A DNA stretch of 49,776 nt from an uncultured Clostridia bacterium (GTDB lineage: Bacteria > Bacillota > Clostridia > Christensenellales > Borkfalkiaceae). Location of the stretch: contig CANRLK010000009.1 in assembly GCA_947631465.1 (NCBI GenBank), positions 1-49,776 of the forward strand, in the 5' to 3' direction. The notes under the pieces are model-generated. The model did not search any database. It was not told where the DNA came from and was given only the letters and a program-made list of their open reading frames with translations. Below are positions 16,135 to 24,726 of the stretch, in pieces. Within the stretch, counting starts at the first letter, position 1, and each line of letters begins with the position of its first letter. The translations under genes were made by a program, and so were the position numbers.

Positions 16135-17012
16135 AAAATTTTGCTCTCCTGCATGGCGGCAAAGAGAAGGGCGGCTTTCTCTTTCGAAAGGGGGGTGAGC
16201 GGGGGACGGGGCGCGCCCACGGGATAGCCCATCAGTTCGAGCCCCGCCTTGACGGGGATGGGGTTGACCTCGCAAAAACACGCCTTGCAAAGAGATGCGA
16301 GCCCGAAGTTCAGCGTTCTTGCAAGGGCGAGATCGCCCGTTTCCACGGCGCGGCAGAGCGCGACCACCTTTTGGGGCGCGAGGTTGGAGACGACCGAAAT
16401 GACCGCCTTTCCCCCCAAGGCGAGAACGGGAAAATTGAGCGCGTCGTCGCCCGAATATACTTCGAAGCCATTTGGCAAAAGGCGCAGCGCTTCCTGGACT
16501 TGAAGCAGGTTTCCGCTCGCCTCTTTGAGCCCGACGATGCTCGGAAGTTTTGCAATGCGCGCCATTGTCTCGGGGAGCAGGTTCACGCCCGTGCGTGCGG
16601 GGACGTTGTAGCAGACGATCGGAAGCGCGACCGCCTTCGAAATCGCCTTGTAATAGTCAAAGAGTCCCTCTTGCGTGCATTTATTATAGTAGGGCGTGAC
16701 GACAAGCAGTCCGTCTGCGCCCAACTTTTCGGCGCGCTTACTTTGAAGGACTGCCTTTTTGGGGTCATTGCTGCCCGTTCCGACCAGCACTTTGACCCGC
16801 CCCCGCGCCTTTGAAACGGCGCACCCGATGAGTTCGTCTCGCTCCCTTTGGGTGAGCGCACAGGGCTCGCCCGTCGAGCCGAGCACGACGACCCCGCCGA
16901 CTCCCGCCTCGATCTGCGCTTCGAGCAGGGCTTCAAAGACTTTCAAGGCGAGCTTTTTTCCGTCAAAGGGGGTGACCATCGCCGTCACCGCCCCCGTCAA
17001 AAAATTCTTCAT
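16131..17012 (-). CDS. dapA: 4-hydroxy-tetrahydrodipicolinate synthase DapA
   Basis: A 293-residue TIM-barrel lyase condensing pyruvate with aspartate semialdehyde. The GSTGEPCALT loop, catalytic Tyr in VCYNVPARTG and Schiff-base Lys in VGLKEASGN are all visible, and length is standard. The start at 17012 (MKNFLTGAVTAMVTPF) matches the family N-terminus, although no strong Shine-Dalgarno precedes it. Long upstream in-frame extension overlaps asd and is rejected. It lies 64 bases after asd and overlaps dapB. Confidence 0.96.
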   Translation of the reverse strand: MKNFLTGAVTAMVTPFDGKKLALKVFEALLEAQIEAGVGGVVVLGSTGEPCALTQRERDELIGCAVSKARGRVKVLVGTGSNDPKKAVLQSKRAEKLGADGLLVVTPYYNKCTQEGLFDYYKAISKAVALPIVCYNVPARTGVNLLPETMARIAKLPSIVGLKEASGNLLQVQEALRLLPNGFEVYSGDDALNFPVLALGGKAVISVVSNLAPQKVVALCRAVETGDLALARTLNFGLASLCKACFCEVNPIPVKAGLELMGYPVGAPRPPLTPLSKEKAALLFAAMQESKIL

Positions 17013-17076
17013 AACGCAGGATATGCAAGATCTCTTCGCCCGCGTTCGCGATGCTTTGTCGGAAAGGGGCGGCGGG

Positions 17077-18153
17077 TCAGCCGAGAAAGCCTTGGGCGGC
17101 GAGGAGCTCTGCGAGCAGGACCGCGCCGCCCGCCGCGCCGCGCAGGGTGTTGTGGGAGAGGGCGACGAAGCGGCAGAGGTTTTGTTCGCAGCGCAGACGG
17201 CCCGCGACGATCGCCATGCCGTTTTGGGTGAGACGGTCGAGCCGCGGCTGGGGGCGGTCGTTCTCCTCACGATAGCAGAGGAAAGGACTTGGCGCGGAGG
17301 GCAGGGCGCGCACTTGGGGCGGGGGAGAGAAGGTCTGCCAGCGGGACAAGATCTCCTCGCGCGAAACGGGTTTTGAAAATCTTGCAAACACGCTTGCAAG
17401 ATGTCCTTCCATGACGGGCACGCGGAAGCACTGCGCCTTGATCTTGGGCGGATCTTGAAGGGGCAAAATTTGTCCGTCTTGCACCTTTCCCCAAATTTTG
17501 AGGGGCTCTATCTCGCACTTTTCCTCTTCGCCTTGGATGAAGGGAAGCACGTTTTCTTCGATCTCGGGGAAGGCGTCGAGGGTCTTGCCCGCGCCCGAGA
17601 CCGCTTGCAGAGTGCAAACGTCGACGGTTTCGAGCCCGAGGGGCAGAAGGGGGGTCAAGAGGGGGACGAAGGATTGCAGGGAGCAGTTGCACTTGGTCAC
17701 GACAAACCCCCGCCTTGTACCGAGCCGCTTTTTTTGGGCGGGCAGCACGGCAAGGTGCTCGGGGTTGAGCTCGGGCACGATCATGGGAACGTCGGGCAGA
17801 TCGCGGCAGGCGCTGCTCAGCGAGATCACGGGCAGTTCGCACTTTGCATAGCGCTCTTCGAGGGCGCGCTCCTCGTCTTTGGGAAGGGAAGAGGCGAAAA
17901 AGACGAGATCGACCTTCCCCGCGATCATTTCGGGGAAGGAAGCGTCGAGCACCCGCATTTGAAGCAGGGACTTGGGGAAGGAAAGGGGAAGCCGCGGGCG
18001 GGCGGCGAGGGCTTCCTCGTACGTTTTGCCCGCCGAGCGGGGACTTGCGAGGAGCAGGTCAAGGGAGAACAGGGCATGGTTTGAAAGGAGCAGGCAAAGC
18101 CGCTGCCCTACAATGCCCGTCGCGCCGACGATCGCACAGCGAAAATGGTGCAT
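17077..18153 (-). CDS. asd: aspartate-semialdehyde dehydrogenase (archaeal/fungal-type subgroup)
   Basis: A 358-residue NADP-dependent dehydrogenase making aspartate semialdehyde for lysine, DAP and threonine. The Rossmann loop VGATGIVGQR is at residues 9-18, the active-site Cys lies in TKCNCSLQS, and the His in VMEGHLASVFARF. The sequence pattern fits the archaeal/fungal branch more than the usual bacterial one. In most homologues the nucleophile context is NPNCS; here it is KCNCS, so a second Cys lies two residues before the nucleophile. GGAGGT precedes ATG 18153. First gene of asd-dapA-dapB, divergent from the 18313 gene. Confidence 0.93.
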   Translation of the reverse strand: MHHFRCAIVGATGIVGQRLCLLLSNHALFSLDLLLASPRSAGKTYEEALAARPRLPLSFPKSLLQMRVLDASFPEMIAGKVDLVFFASSLPKDEERALEERYAKCELPVISLSSACRDLPDVPMIVPELNPEHLAVLPAQKKRLGTRRGFVVTKCNCSLQSFVPLLTPLLPLGLETVDVCTLQAVSGAGKTLDAFPEIEENVLPFIQGEEEKCEIEPLKIWGKVQDGQILPLQDPPKIKAQCFRVPVMEGHLASVFARFSKPVSREEILSRWQTFSPPPQVRALPSAPSPFLCYREENDRPQPRLDRLTQNGMAIVAGRLRCEQNLCRFVALSHNTLRGAAGGAVLLAELLAAQGFLG

Positions 18154-18243
18154 GGGTTACCTCCGAAAGGGGATTTTTAAGACGAGGCGGGAAGTTTTTG
18201 TCGAAAGAATTTTCCGCGCCTTTGAAAATCGGCTCAAATTTAA

Positions 18244-18272
18244 TTGTAAAATTTTCTTATTTGTAGTATAAT
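18244..18272 (+). promoter_or_regulatory. sigma-A-type promoter for the 18313 membrane protein
   Basis: TTGTAA (18244-18249), 17-base spacer, TATAAT (18267-18272). The -35 with following A residues (TTGTAAAA) recurs at 38824 and 47863. Confidence 0.7.
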
Positions 18273-18312
18273 CAAACCAATCGTTTCATCGCAAACAGGA
18301 AACGGAGCGTCT

Positions 18313-19575
18313 ATGGCAAAAAAGGAAAGCAAACAATTCATCACCCGCAGCCTCGAAGGGAAGGAGCGCAAGACGGACTACCGCCGCGCCGCCGTCCCCG
18401 AGAACCGCTGGAATCTCTTTTGGGCGATCTTGAAAGGACGGTTCGGAAGGCTCGTGCTCATGAACTTTTTGATCGTCGTCTTTTTCGCGCCCGTGATCGG
18501 GATCATCATCTATCGCGCCCTCGCGATCGTCGCGCAAGAGGGACTCGGTCCTTACGGCGCGGGACTTTTGATCGGCTATCCCGTCAATCCCACGATCATC
18601 GGCTATGCGGAGCGGAATTTTCTCTATAATGACACCGTTTTCTTCTCGCTGCTCATTCCCGCGTCCGCGCTGGCGGCGGTGGGGATCTCGGGCGGGATGT
18701 ATCTCGTGCGCGTGCTCGTCACGACCAACGGCATTTTCAGCTTCCGCGATTTTTGGCTCGGGGTCAAGCGGACCTATCTCCCGTCGCTCGGCGCGTCGCT
18801 GCTCTTTACCTTCATTTTATTCGCGGCGCAGCTCACGGGCAACTATGCGAACTTGTACGTCGCCCTTGCAAGCCCTTCGGCGGGGTGGATGATCGCCTCG
18901 AAGGTGATCGGGTATCTCGTGATGTCGCTGTTCCTCTTGGTGTGTTTGTGGATGGTCGCGCTCGGGTCGAGCTTCAAGCTCGGCGCATGGCGGCTTTTCA
19001 GAAGCGCAGTCTCGCTCACGGTCGGCACATTCCCGCAGACGGTCTTTTTCGCCGCGATCGGCATTGCCCCCGTCTTTTTGGCACTGTTCACGAGCGGCTT
19101 CTGGCTCGCGATCGGCATGGCTTTTTATATCATATTCGGATTCAGCTTCTGTTTGCTCGTATGGGGGAGCTTTACGCAGTGGGCGTTCGATAAATTTCTC
19201 ACGCCCGCCGTCGAGGAAGAAAAGCCCGCCGAAAAGAAGGGCGCAAAACCGCAGGACGCGCCGCTTTCCGCGGACGCGCGCAGACGGCTTCTCATCTCCC
19301 AGGGCAAGAGCAAATTCCTCTCCCGCCCCGTCATGCCCGTCGAAGAGGGGAAAGAGCTCTACCAGCTCCCCGAAAATTTCCGCCGCGAAGATTTAAGGCG
19401 GGTGTCGGAAAGCCGAAAGAGCTTGGGCGAAGAGGCGGAAAACTACCGCCGCGCACACGCGGGCGACGAGCGGATCGTCGAGTACAACAAGAACTTCGAA
19501 GAGCGCGAGAAAGCGCTCGGCGGCGGCAAGAAAAAACCGCCCAAGAAACCCCCGAAAATGCTAAATAAACGATAA
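18313..19575 (+). CDS. multi-pass membrane protein of unknown function with charged C-terminal tail
   Basis: I do not recognise the family with certainty. The 420-residue protein has a short basic N-terminus (residues 1-45) and about six hydrophobic segments between roughly 50 and 300 (for example VLMNFLIVVFFAPVIGIII, and pairs near 115-135, 150-170, 195-220 and 240-285). A 115-residue highly charged tail rich in Lys, Glu and Arg ends in KKKPPKKPPK. The topology recalls the YesL/DUF624 family, but no signature was seen. CAGGAAACGGAG precedes the ATG. It has its own promoter and a strong terminator, so it is a monocistronic unit. Confidence 0.8.
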   Translation: MAKKESKQFITRSLEGKERKTDYRRAAVPENRWNLFWAILKGRFGRLVLMNFLIVVFFAPVIGIIIYRALAIVAQEGLGPYGAGLLIGYPVNPTIIGYAERNFLYNDTVFFSLLIPASALAAVGISGGMYLVRVLVTTNGIFSFRDFWLGVKRTYLPSLGASLLFTFILFAAQLTGNYANLYVALASPSAGWMIASKVIGYLVMSLFLLVCLWMVALGSSFKLGAWRLFRSAVSLTVGTFPQTVFFAAIGIAPVFLALFTSGFWLAIGMAFYIIFGFSFCLLVWGSFTQWAFDKFLTPAVEEEKPAEKKGAKPQDAPLSADARRRLLISQGKSKFLSRPVMPVEEGKELYQLPENFRREDLRRVSESRKSLGEEAENYRRAHAGDERIVEYNKNFEEREKALGGGKKKPPKKPPKMLNKR

Positions 19576-19597
19576 ATGATCAAATGGCGGGATCGCC

Positions 19598-19622
19598 GAG
19601 CGGGGGAGAGCCCCGCTCTTTT
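19598..19622 (+). terminator. rho-independent terminator after the 18313 gene
   Basis: GAGCGGGG pairs with CCCCGCTC around GAGAG, followed by TTTT. It separates the membrane-protein gene from hslO. Confidence 0.88.
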
Positions 19623-19648
19623 GCGATGAAAAAGGCAAGGAGAAAGGG

Positions 19649-20503
19649 ATGATGGGAAGCAAGATCTTTCAATGCGTGACGCGGGACGGGGAACTGTCGG
19701 TGGCGCTGCTCGATACGACCGCGCTCGTCAACGAGGCGATCGCAAGACACCGCCTTTCGTCCGTCGCTGCCGCCGCGCTCGGCAAGACCATGACCGCCGC
19801 CGCCTATCTTTGCAGTTGGCTCAAAGAGGAGAGTTCCGTCCTTCACGTTCAGCTCTTCGGGAACGGACCGGGCGGGAAGATCTCGGTCTCGGGCAGCGGC
19901 GCGCTCGGGCTTTCGGGGCATGTCGGACGCCCCGACCTCGTCCTTCCCCCCTTACAAGACGGCGAAAACATTCCCGCCTTTGTCGGGCAAGACGGGTTTC
20001 TCCGCGTCGTCCGCATGGAGAACGGACTGCCGTTCGACGGCTCTTGCGCCCTTGTGAAGGGCGATGTCTCTTCCGACTTTGCCGCCTATTTCAAAGAGAG
20101 CGAACAGCGCACCGTCTCTTTTGCCCTCGTCCTTCGGATGGGGCAGACGGGGACATGCCTCTTTTCGGGCGGGCTCTTCGTGCAGGCGCTTCCCTTCGCG
20201 GGCGAAAACGCCCTCTCCTTTGCGGAAGAGAAAGTCACATCGCTCTCTTCCCGCCTTTTTGAGCTTGCGCAAGAAGGGGAGACCGCGCTCAAAGCGCATT
20301 TCGGGGCAGAGCGGGTCTTTTCGCGGGAAATTTGTTTTTCCTGCCGTTGCAGCCGCGAAAAAGCGGCAAACGCCGTCCTCGCCATGGGCAGAAAAGAGGC
20401 GTTCGCGCTCCTCAAAGAACAGGGCGGCGTCTGCGTCCATTGCCCCGATTGCAATACCGACTATTTCTTCGAAGAACAAGACCTCGTCAAAATTTTCGAG
20501 TAA
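19649..20503 (+). CDS. hslO: Hsp33 redox-regulated chaperonin
   Basis: A 284-residue redox-activated holdase. The N-terminal half has the Hsp33 fold (TTALVNEAIARH, AAALGKTMTAAAYL). The C-terminus carries the zinc switch: a CxC pair in FSCRCSREK and a CxxC pair in VHCPDCNTDY, 30 or so residues apart. All four ligands are present, so oxidative activation should be intact. AAGGAGAAAGGG precedes tandem ATGs at 19649/19652. Confidence 0.96.
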   Translation: MMGSKIFQCVTRDGELSVALLDTTALVNEAIARHRLSSVAAAALGKTMTAAAYLCSWLKEESSVLHVQLFGNGPGGKISVSGSGALGLSGHVGRPDLVLPPLQDGENIPAFVGQDGFLRVVRMENGLPFDGSCALVKGDVSSDFAAYFKESEQRTVSFALVLRMGQTGTCLFSGGLFVQALPFAGENALSFAEEKVTSLSSRLFELAQEGETALKAHFGAERVFSREICFSCRCSREKAANAVLAMGRKEAFALLKEQGGVCVHCPDCNTDYFFEEQDLVKIFE

Positions 20504-20551
20504 ATATACAAAAAATTCCGCGTCTTTGAAAAAACTTTAAGGAGAAGGAAC

Positions 20552-22249
20552 ATGGAGAAACAGGTGAGAAAACTCGAATTTCAAGAGGAAGCGTACATCG
20601 AGAGCGCCGAAAAGCGGTTCGATGAGGGCGACGATCTCGGGGCGCTCAAAATGCTCAACATGCGCGCGGAACGCTATGACCCGAGTGCGGACGCCGAGGC
20701 GCTTTACGGCGAGATCTATGACATATTTGAGTTGATGTCGCTCTCCATCGACGCTTGGTTTCGATTCCTCGACACCTGCAACGAGGCGGATTTCAGCGAG
20801 GGCTATCGCGGGCTTGCGCGCGCGTTCTTGCAAAAGAGGGACGACCGCCACGGGAATTTCTATCTCAAAAAATACTACGAAGCGGAGGGTCTGGACTTCT
20901 CCGAGATCGAAAAAGAGACGCAAAAGCCCGATTTGAAGCTCGTGCACAATGCGGACGGACCGATCGACGAAGAGGAATCGCTGCGCGATGCGCTCCAAGA
21001 ACTTCTCCGCATCGGACTTTCGGGGGACAAGGAGACCGACGGACAGCCCCAACCGACCGCGCCCGACCCCGAGAGCAAGAATTACGCGCGCGATCAGGGC
21101 TTGGCGGCGTTCGGCAAGATCCTGCGCGGGGACTTCGAGGGCGCGACGTCCGAGTTTCAGAAGCTCTCCGAGCAGTTCCCCGACGATCTCAACTCGCTCT
21201 TGACCTATATCGCCCTTCTCGAAGTGCAAGAGGACAGAGAGGGCGCGCTTGCGATCGGGCAAAGACTTGCGAAATACGAGACGGACTCGTATGAGGACGT
21301 CATCTGCATTGCGATCGCCCTGCGCCAGCTCGGGCTTCACGAAGAGACCTATGCTTGGTTTTCCCGCGCGCGGGAGTTTTCGCCCTACAAAGAGGACATC
21401 TTATGGTCGCTCGGGGTGGCGGCGTACAAGTCGGGAAAGCTCGAAGAGGCGATCGAAGCGCTCGAAATGCTCACGCTGCTGAACAGCCGCAGGGTGGTGG
21501 CAAGCTATTACCTGCAAAGGATGCGGCGGGAGCGGGACGGCGAGGAGCGCGTGGTCGGGCTTGGCTATGACTATGCGCTGCCCGAAGAAGAGATCGAGCG
21601 GCTCAAAGCGCATTATCGTGCCATTTTGGAGACGGACGACGAAAAAGAGGCGGAGCGTCTCGGCGAGGACAGGGCGTTGCTCGAAGATCTCCGTGCGCCG
21701 TTCGACGTGCTCGTCGCGGGCGGCAAGGACGAAGAGGGGGACGAACTTCGCCTTTTGGCGGCGGATGCGGCGCTGCATTGCCGCTGTGACAGGTTTTTGC
21801 GCGAGCTCTTGCTCCTCAATACCATGCACGGCTTCGACGAGCTCAAAACGCATGTCCTGCGCGCGCTCATCGCGCGGAACGAGGAAAATTCCTTCGGCGT
21901 GGTCATGGGGGACGTCTACCGCGAGGTGTTCGTGCACGAACTCGAAATCGGCGGCAAGTATGCAGAGCCCTTTCTCGAAGCGTATGCCGACGTCGCCGAG
22001 CGGCTCACATTTGTCGGCGAATTTATCGAGACGGAATTTGACGAGCAGCTCCTCTCCGCCGCCGAGGAAGTGTTTCACTCGCTCGAAGAGCAAAACGCGC
22101 TCTTCTACTGCGAAAACCAGGCGGCGGTCAAGGCGGTCATCGTCCGCGAGGGGCGGCTCGGGATCTTGAGCCGTTCCCTCGAAGTCATCGCCGTCATCTT
22201 CCAAGCCGATCTCAAAGTCGTCAAAAAAATTCTCGATCTGATCATGTAG
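20552..22249 (+). CDS. tetratricopeptide-repeat protein of unknown function
   Basis: A 565-residue acidic, soluble protein with no signal peptide. Several helical pairs of TPR type are visible. The clearest run lies between about residues 180 and 330, with LAAFGKILRGDFEGATSEFQKL-type, QLGLHEETYAWF and SGKLEEAIEALE units. The N-terminal 100 residues also look TPR-like (RFDEGDDLGALKML). The C-terminal 200 residues are helical and unrecognised. AAGGAGAAGG precedes the ATG. The next gene starts three bases after its stop and spoIVA follows, so a scaffold or sporulation-linked role is possible but unproven. Confidence 0.82.
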   Translation: MEKQVRKLEFQEEAYIESAEKRFDEGDDLGALKMLNMRAERYDPSADAEALYGEIYDIFELMSLSIDAWFRFLDTCNEADFSEGYRGLARAFLQKRDDRHGNFYLKKYYEAEGLDFSEIEKETQKPDLKLVHNADGPIDEEESLRDALQELLRIGLSGDKETDGQPQPTAPDPESKNYARDQGLAAFGKILRGDFEGATSEFQKLSEQFPDDLNSLLTYIALLEVQEDREGALAIGQRLAKYETDSYEDVICIAIALRQLGLHEETYAWFSRAREFSPYKEDILWSLGVAAYKSGKLEEAIEALEMLTLLNSRRVVASYYLQRMRRERDGEERVVGLGYDYALPEEEIERLKAHYRAILETDDEKEAERLGEDRALLEDLRAPFDVLVAGGKDEEGDELRLLAADAALHCRCDRFLRELLLLNTMHGFDELKTHVLRALIARNEENSFGVVMGDVYREVFVHELEIGGKYAEPFLEAYADVAERLTFVGEFIETEFDEQLLSAAEEVFHSLEEQNALFYCENQAAVKAVIVREGRLGILSRSLEVIAVIFQADLKVVKKILDLIM

Positions 22250-22252
22250 CCT

Positions 22253-23104
22253 ATGAAAAAATTATTTGATTTCGACGGTTTTTTCGATAAAAAACTCGCC
22301 GTCTATATGAAGGAAAACGCGGGCAAGTACACGAGCGCGCAATGGGAGGCGCTCATCCCCAAGCTGTACAAAAAATTCGGGGAGACCTATCTCAAAAACG
22401 TCGGCGCAAAGCCCTGCGAATATTACTTAGATCTTAATGACGAAGAGCTCGTCAAGACGCTCGCCCTGCACTTTGAAGAGGGCGTGCCCGTCTCCGACTT
22501 TTTGTGCCGCGAGATCGAAAGGCGCAAGCCCGCCTGCCTCTTGCCCCTGCTTCTTTCCGAAAACGAACCGCTTGCCGAGACCGCGCTGTCTCTCTCCGAC
22601 AAGATCGCGGGGGCGGTGTCCGTCTGCTTTGAGATCTTGAAAGGAGAGTTTCCCGAGGCGCGCAAGGAGCGGGCGCGGGAGCTTATCCGCGAGAACGCGC
22701 AGGAAGCGAAAGAATTTGCCCTTGACGCGCTCTCTTGCGGGGTCGAGCCCGACTTCATGCTCGAAACCCTCTCGTTCACGGAGAAGAGGGACAAGCGGGT
22801 GCTCGACGCGCTGCTCTCGGCGTTCAAGGCGGCAGGGGAGAACTTGCAGATGTATGCGGGATTTCTTGCGACCTACGGCGACGAAGCCGCGCTGCCCACT
22901 CTGAAAGAAGCGCTCGGGCGGGAGGAGCTCAATTATCTCGAATATCGGGAGATCCGCTATGCGTTCGAGGCGCTCGGCGGGGAGATCGGGGAAGAGCGGG
23001 ACTTCTCGAATGACCCGTATTTTGCCCAAATCAAGCAGCAAAGCGAGGCTTCTTTTGCGCTTTCGGAAGAAGAAGCGAGAGAATCCTCGAAAAAAGGTTC
23101 ATAA
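22253..23104 (+). CDS. helical-repeat protein of unknown function
   Basis: A 283-residue, soluble, charged protein that I cannot assign. It is nearly all predicted helix: FDGFFDKKLAVYMKENAGKYTSAQWEALIPKLYKKF-like amphipathic helices open it, and the middle has HEAT-like paired helices (ETALSLSDKIAGAVSVCFEIL). It starts three bases after the TPR protein and shares its acidic character, so the two are almost certainly co-translated partners. The tail ends in a Ser/Glu-rich segment. The stop codon overlaps the -35 of the predicted spoIVA promoter. Confidence 0.8.
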   Translation: MKKLFDFDGFFDKKLAVYMKENAGKYTSAQWEALIPKLYKKFGETYLKNVGAKPCEYYLDLNDEELVKTLALHFEEGVPVSDFLCREIERRKPACLLPLLLSENEPLAETALSLSDKIAGAVSVCFEILKGEFPEARKERARELIRENAQEAKEFALDALSCGVEPDFMLETLSFTEKRDKRVLDALLSAFKAAGENLQMYAGFLATYGDEAALPTLKEALGREELNYLEYREIRYAFEALGGEIGEERDFSNDPYFAQIKQQSEASFALSEEEARESSKKGS

Positions 23105-23127
23105 ATTTCATGCCTTCGCCATAAGCT
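23101..23127 (+). promoter_or_regulatory. candidate sigma-E promoter for spoIVA
   Basis: ATA (23101-23103), 16-base spacer, CATAAGCT (23120-23127), close to the sigma-E consensus ATA-N16/18-CATACAnT. spoIVA is a mother-cell sigma-E gene in Bacillus. The -10 lies 34 bases before the start codon. Confidence 0.45.
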
Positions 23128-23161
23128 ATTGAAGCAAGGACTTTCGGCGGAGGCATTTTTT

Positions 23162-24628
23162 ATGGAAAATTACAGCGTTTATGAGGACATAGCCGCTCGG
23201 ACGGGCGGGGAGATTTACATAGGGGTCGTCGGACCTGTTCGGACGGGCAAGTCCACGTTCATCAAGCGGTTTATGGAAGAGCTCGTGCTTCCGCAGGCGT
23301 CTGGGACGAAGAAACAGCGGATGATCGACGAGCTGCCGCAGTCGGCGTCGGGCAAGACGGTCATGACGACCGAGCCCAAGTTCGTGCCCGAGGAAGCCGC
23401 CGAGATCAACGTCGGCAAGGCGAGCGTGAAGGTGCGGCTCATCGACTGCGTGGGCTTTCCCGTCGAAGGGGCTGCGGGATTCGAAGAGGAAGGCGCGCCG
23501 CGGCTCGTCAAGACCCCTTGGAACGACGCGCCCGTGCCCTTTTACCGCGCGGCGGAAGAGGGGACGAGAAAGGTCATCCGCGAACATTCGACCATCGGCG
23601 TGCTCGTCACTGCCGACGGGAGCGTCACCGACCTCGAGCGCGACAGCTATGTGACCGCGGAAGAGCAGGCGGCGGAGGAACTCAAAGCGATCGGCAAGCC
23701 CTTTGTCATCGCGCTCAATAGCAGAGACCCCGAAGGGGCGGAAGAACTTCGGCGTGCGCTCGAACAAAAATACGGTGCGCCTGCCGTCGCCGTCAATGCG
23801 GAATCGCTCGAACGGGGGGAGATCGAACGGCTTCTCGAACGGGTGCTTTATGAGTTCCCCGTGCTGTCCGTGGACATCGACCTTCCCGATTGGATGCGCG
23901 TCTTGGATGCGGACAGCCCGCTTATCTCCGAAGTGCTCTCGGGGGTGCGCGCCGTTGCGCCCAAGATCGAGAAGATGAGCGATTGCGCTCTGCTCGACGG
24001 GTTGTTTTCGGAGAGCGCGCGGCTGCTGCCGCCCGTTTCGATGAAGCTCGAACCCGCTTCGGGACGGGCAAGGGTCAAGGTCGAGGCGAGAGAGGGCGCA
24101 TTTTACGAGGTGCTCGGCGAGCAGTGCGGCGTCAAGATCGAAAACGACTTCGCGCTCATGGGCTATGTCGCCTCGCTCGCCAAGGCGAAGAAGCTCTATG
24201 ACCGCTTGGGGCAGGCGTTTGCGGACGCGCAGGAGTACGGCTACGGCATTGTCCCGCCCGACGACGCCGAAATGTCCCTCTTAGAGCCCAAGATCGTCAA
24301 AAAGAGCGGCAGGGTGGGGGTCAATCTCCATGCCGACGCGCCGAGCTATCACATCATCCGCGTCGATTTAAGCGGCGAAGTAAGCCCCGCGCTCGGAAAC
24401 GAGCAGCAGAGCGAAGCGTTCGTGCGGACGCTCTCCGAGGGCATGAACACCGAGCCCGAAAAGACTTGGAACACCAACATGTTCGGTAAGACCTTGAAAG
24501 AGCTGCTCGGCGAAGAACTCTACCACAAGAACCGCTCGATGGCGGAAAATGTGCAGCGCAAGATGCGGCGTACGGTCACGCGCATTGTCAACGAGGGCAA
24601 GGGCGGTGTCATTTGTATCCTCATTTGA
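23162..24628 (+). CDS. spoIVA: stage IV sporulation protein A (coat morphogenetic ATPase)
   Basis: A 488-residue cytoskeletal ATPase that polymerises on the forespore surface and anchors the coat. The N-terminus MENYSVYEDIAARTGGEIYIG, the P-loop GPVRTGKS at residues 24-31, and the Switch-like IDCVGFPVEGA stretch are family hallmarks. The length is almost exactly that of the Bacillus protein. The C-terminus ends in the conserved GGVICILI, needed for membrane docking through SpoVM. Start 23162 has GGAGG eight bases upstream; the earlier in-frame ATG at 23129 is rejected. A terminator follows. Confidence 0.97.
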   Translation: MENYSVYEDIAARTGGEIYIGVVGPVRTGKSTFIKRFMEELVLPQASGTKKQRMIDELPQSASGKTVMTTEPKFVPEEAAEINVGKASVKVRLIDCVGFPVEGAAGFEEEGAPRLVKTPWNDAPVPFYRAAEEGTRKVIREHSTIGVLVTADGSVTDLERDSYVTAEEQAAEELKAIGKPFVIALNSRDPEGAEELRRALEQKYGAPAVAVNAESLERGEIERLLERVLYEFPVLSVDIDLPDWMRVLDADSPLISEVLSGVRAVAPKIEKMSDCALLDGLFSESARLLPPVSMKLEPASGRARVKVEAREGAFYEVLGEQCGVKIENDFALMGYVASLAKAKKLYDRLGQAFADAQEYGYGIVPPDDAEMSLLEPKIVKKSGRVGVNLHADAPSYHIIRVDLSGEVSPALGNEQQSEAFVRTLSEGMNTEPEKTWNTNMFGKTLKELLGEELYHKNRSMAENVQRKMRRTVTRIVNEGKGGVICILI

Positions 24629-24645
24629 TTTGATTGAAAATTCTC

Positions 24646-24671
24646 GGCTCTCCTTCCGCGGGAGAGCCTTT
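24646..24671 (+). terminator. rho-independent terminator after spoIVA
   Basis: GGCTCTCC pairs with GGAGAGCC around TTCCGCG, followed by a short T stretch. Confidence 0.85.
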
Positions 24672-24677
24672 CAATTG

Positions 24678-24706
24678 TTGACAAATCCTTTATTTAGTGA
24701 TATAAT
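24678..24706 (+). promoter_or_regulatory. consensus sigma-A promoter for the MscS gene
   Basis: TTGACA (24678-24683), 17-base spacer, TATAAT (24701-24706): a perfect match in both hexamers and spacing. AAAGGAGG follows. Expected to be strong and vegetative. Confidence 0.92.
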
Positions 24707-24726
24707 GCCCAAAAAGGAGGCAACAT

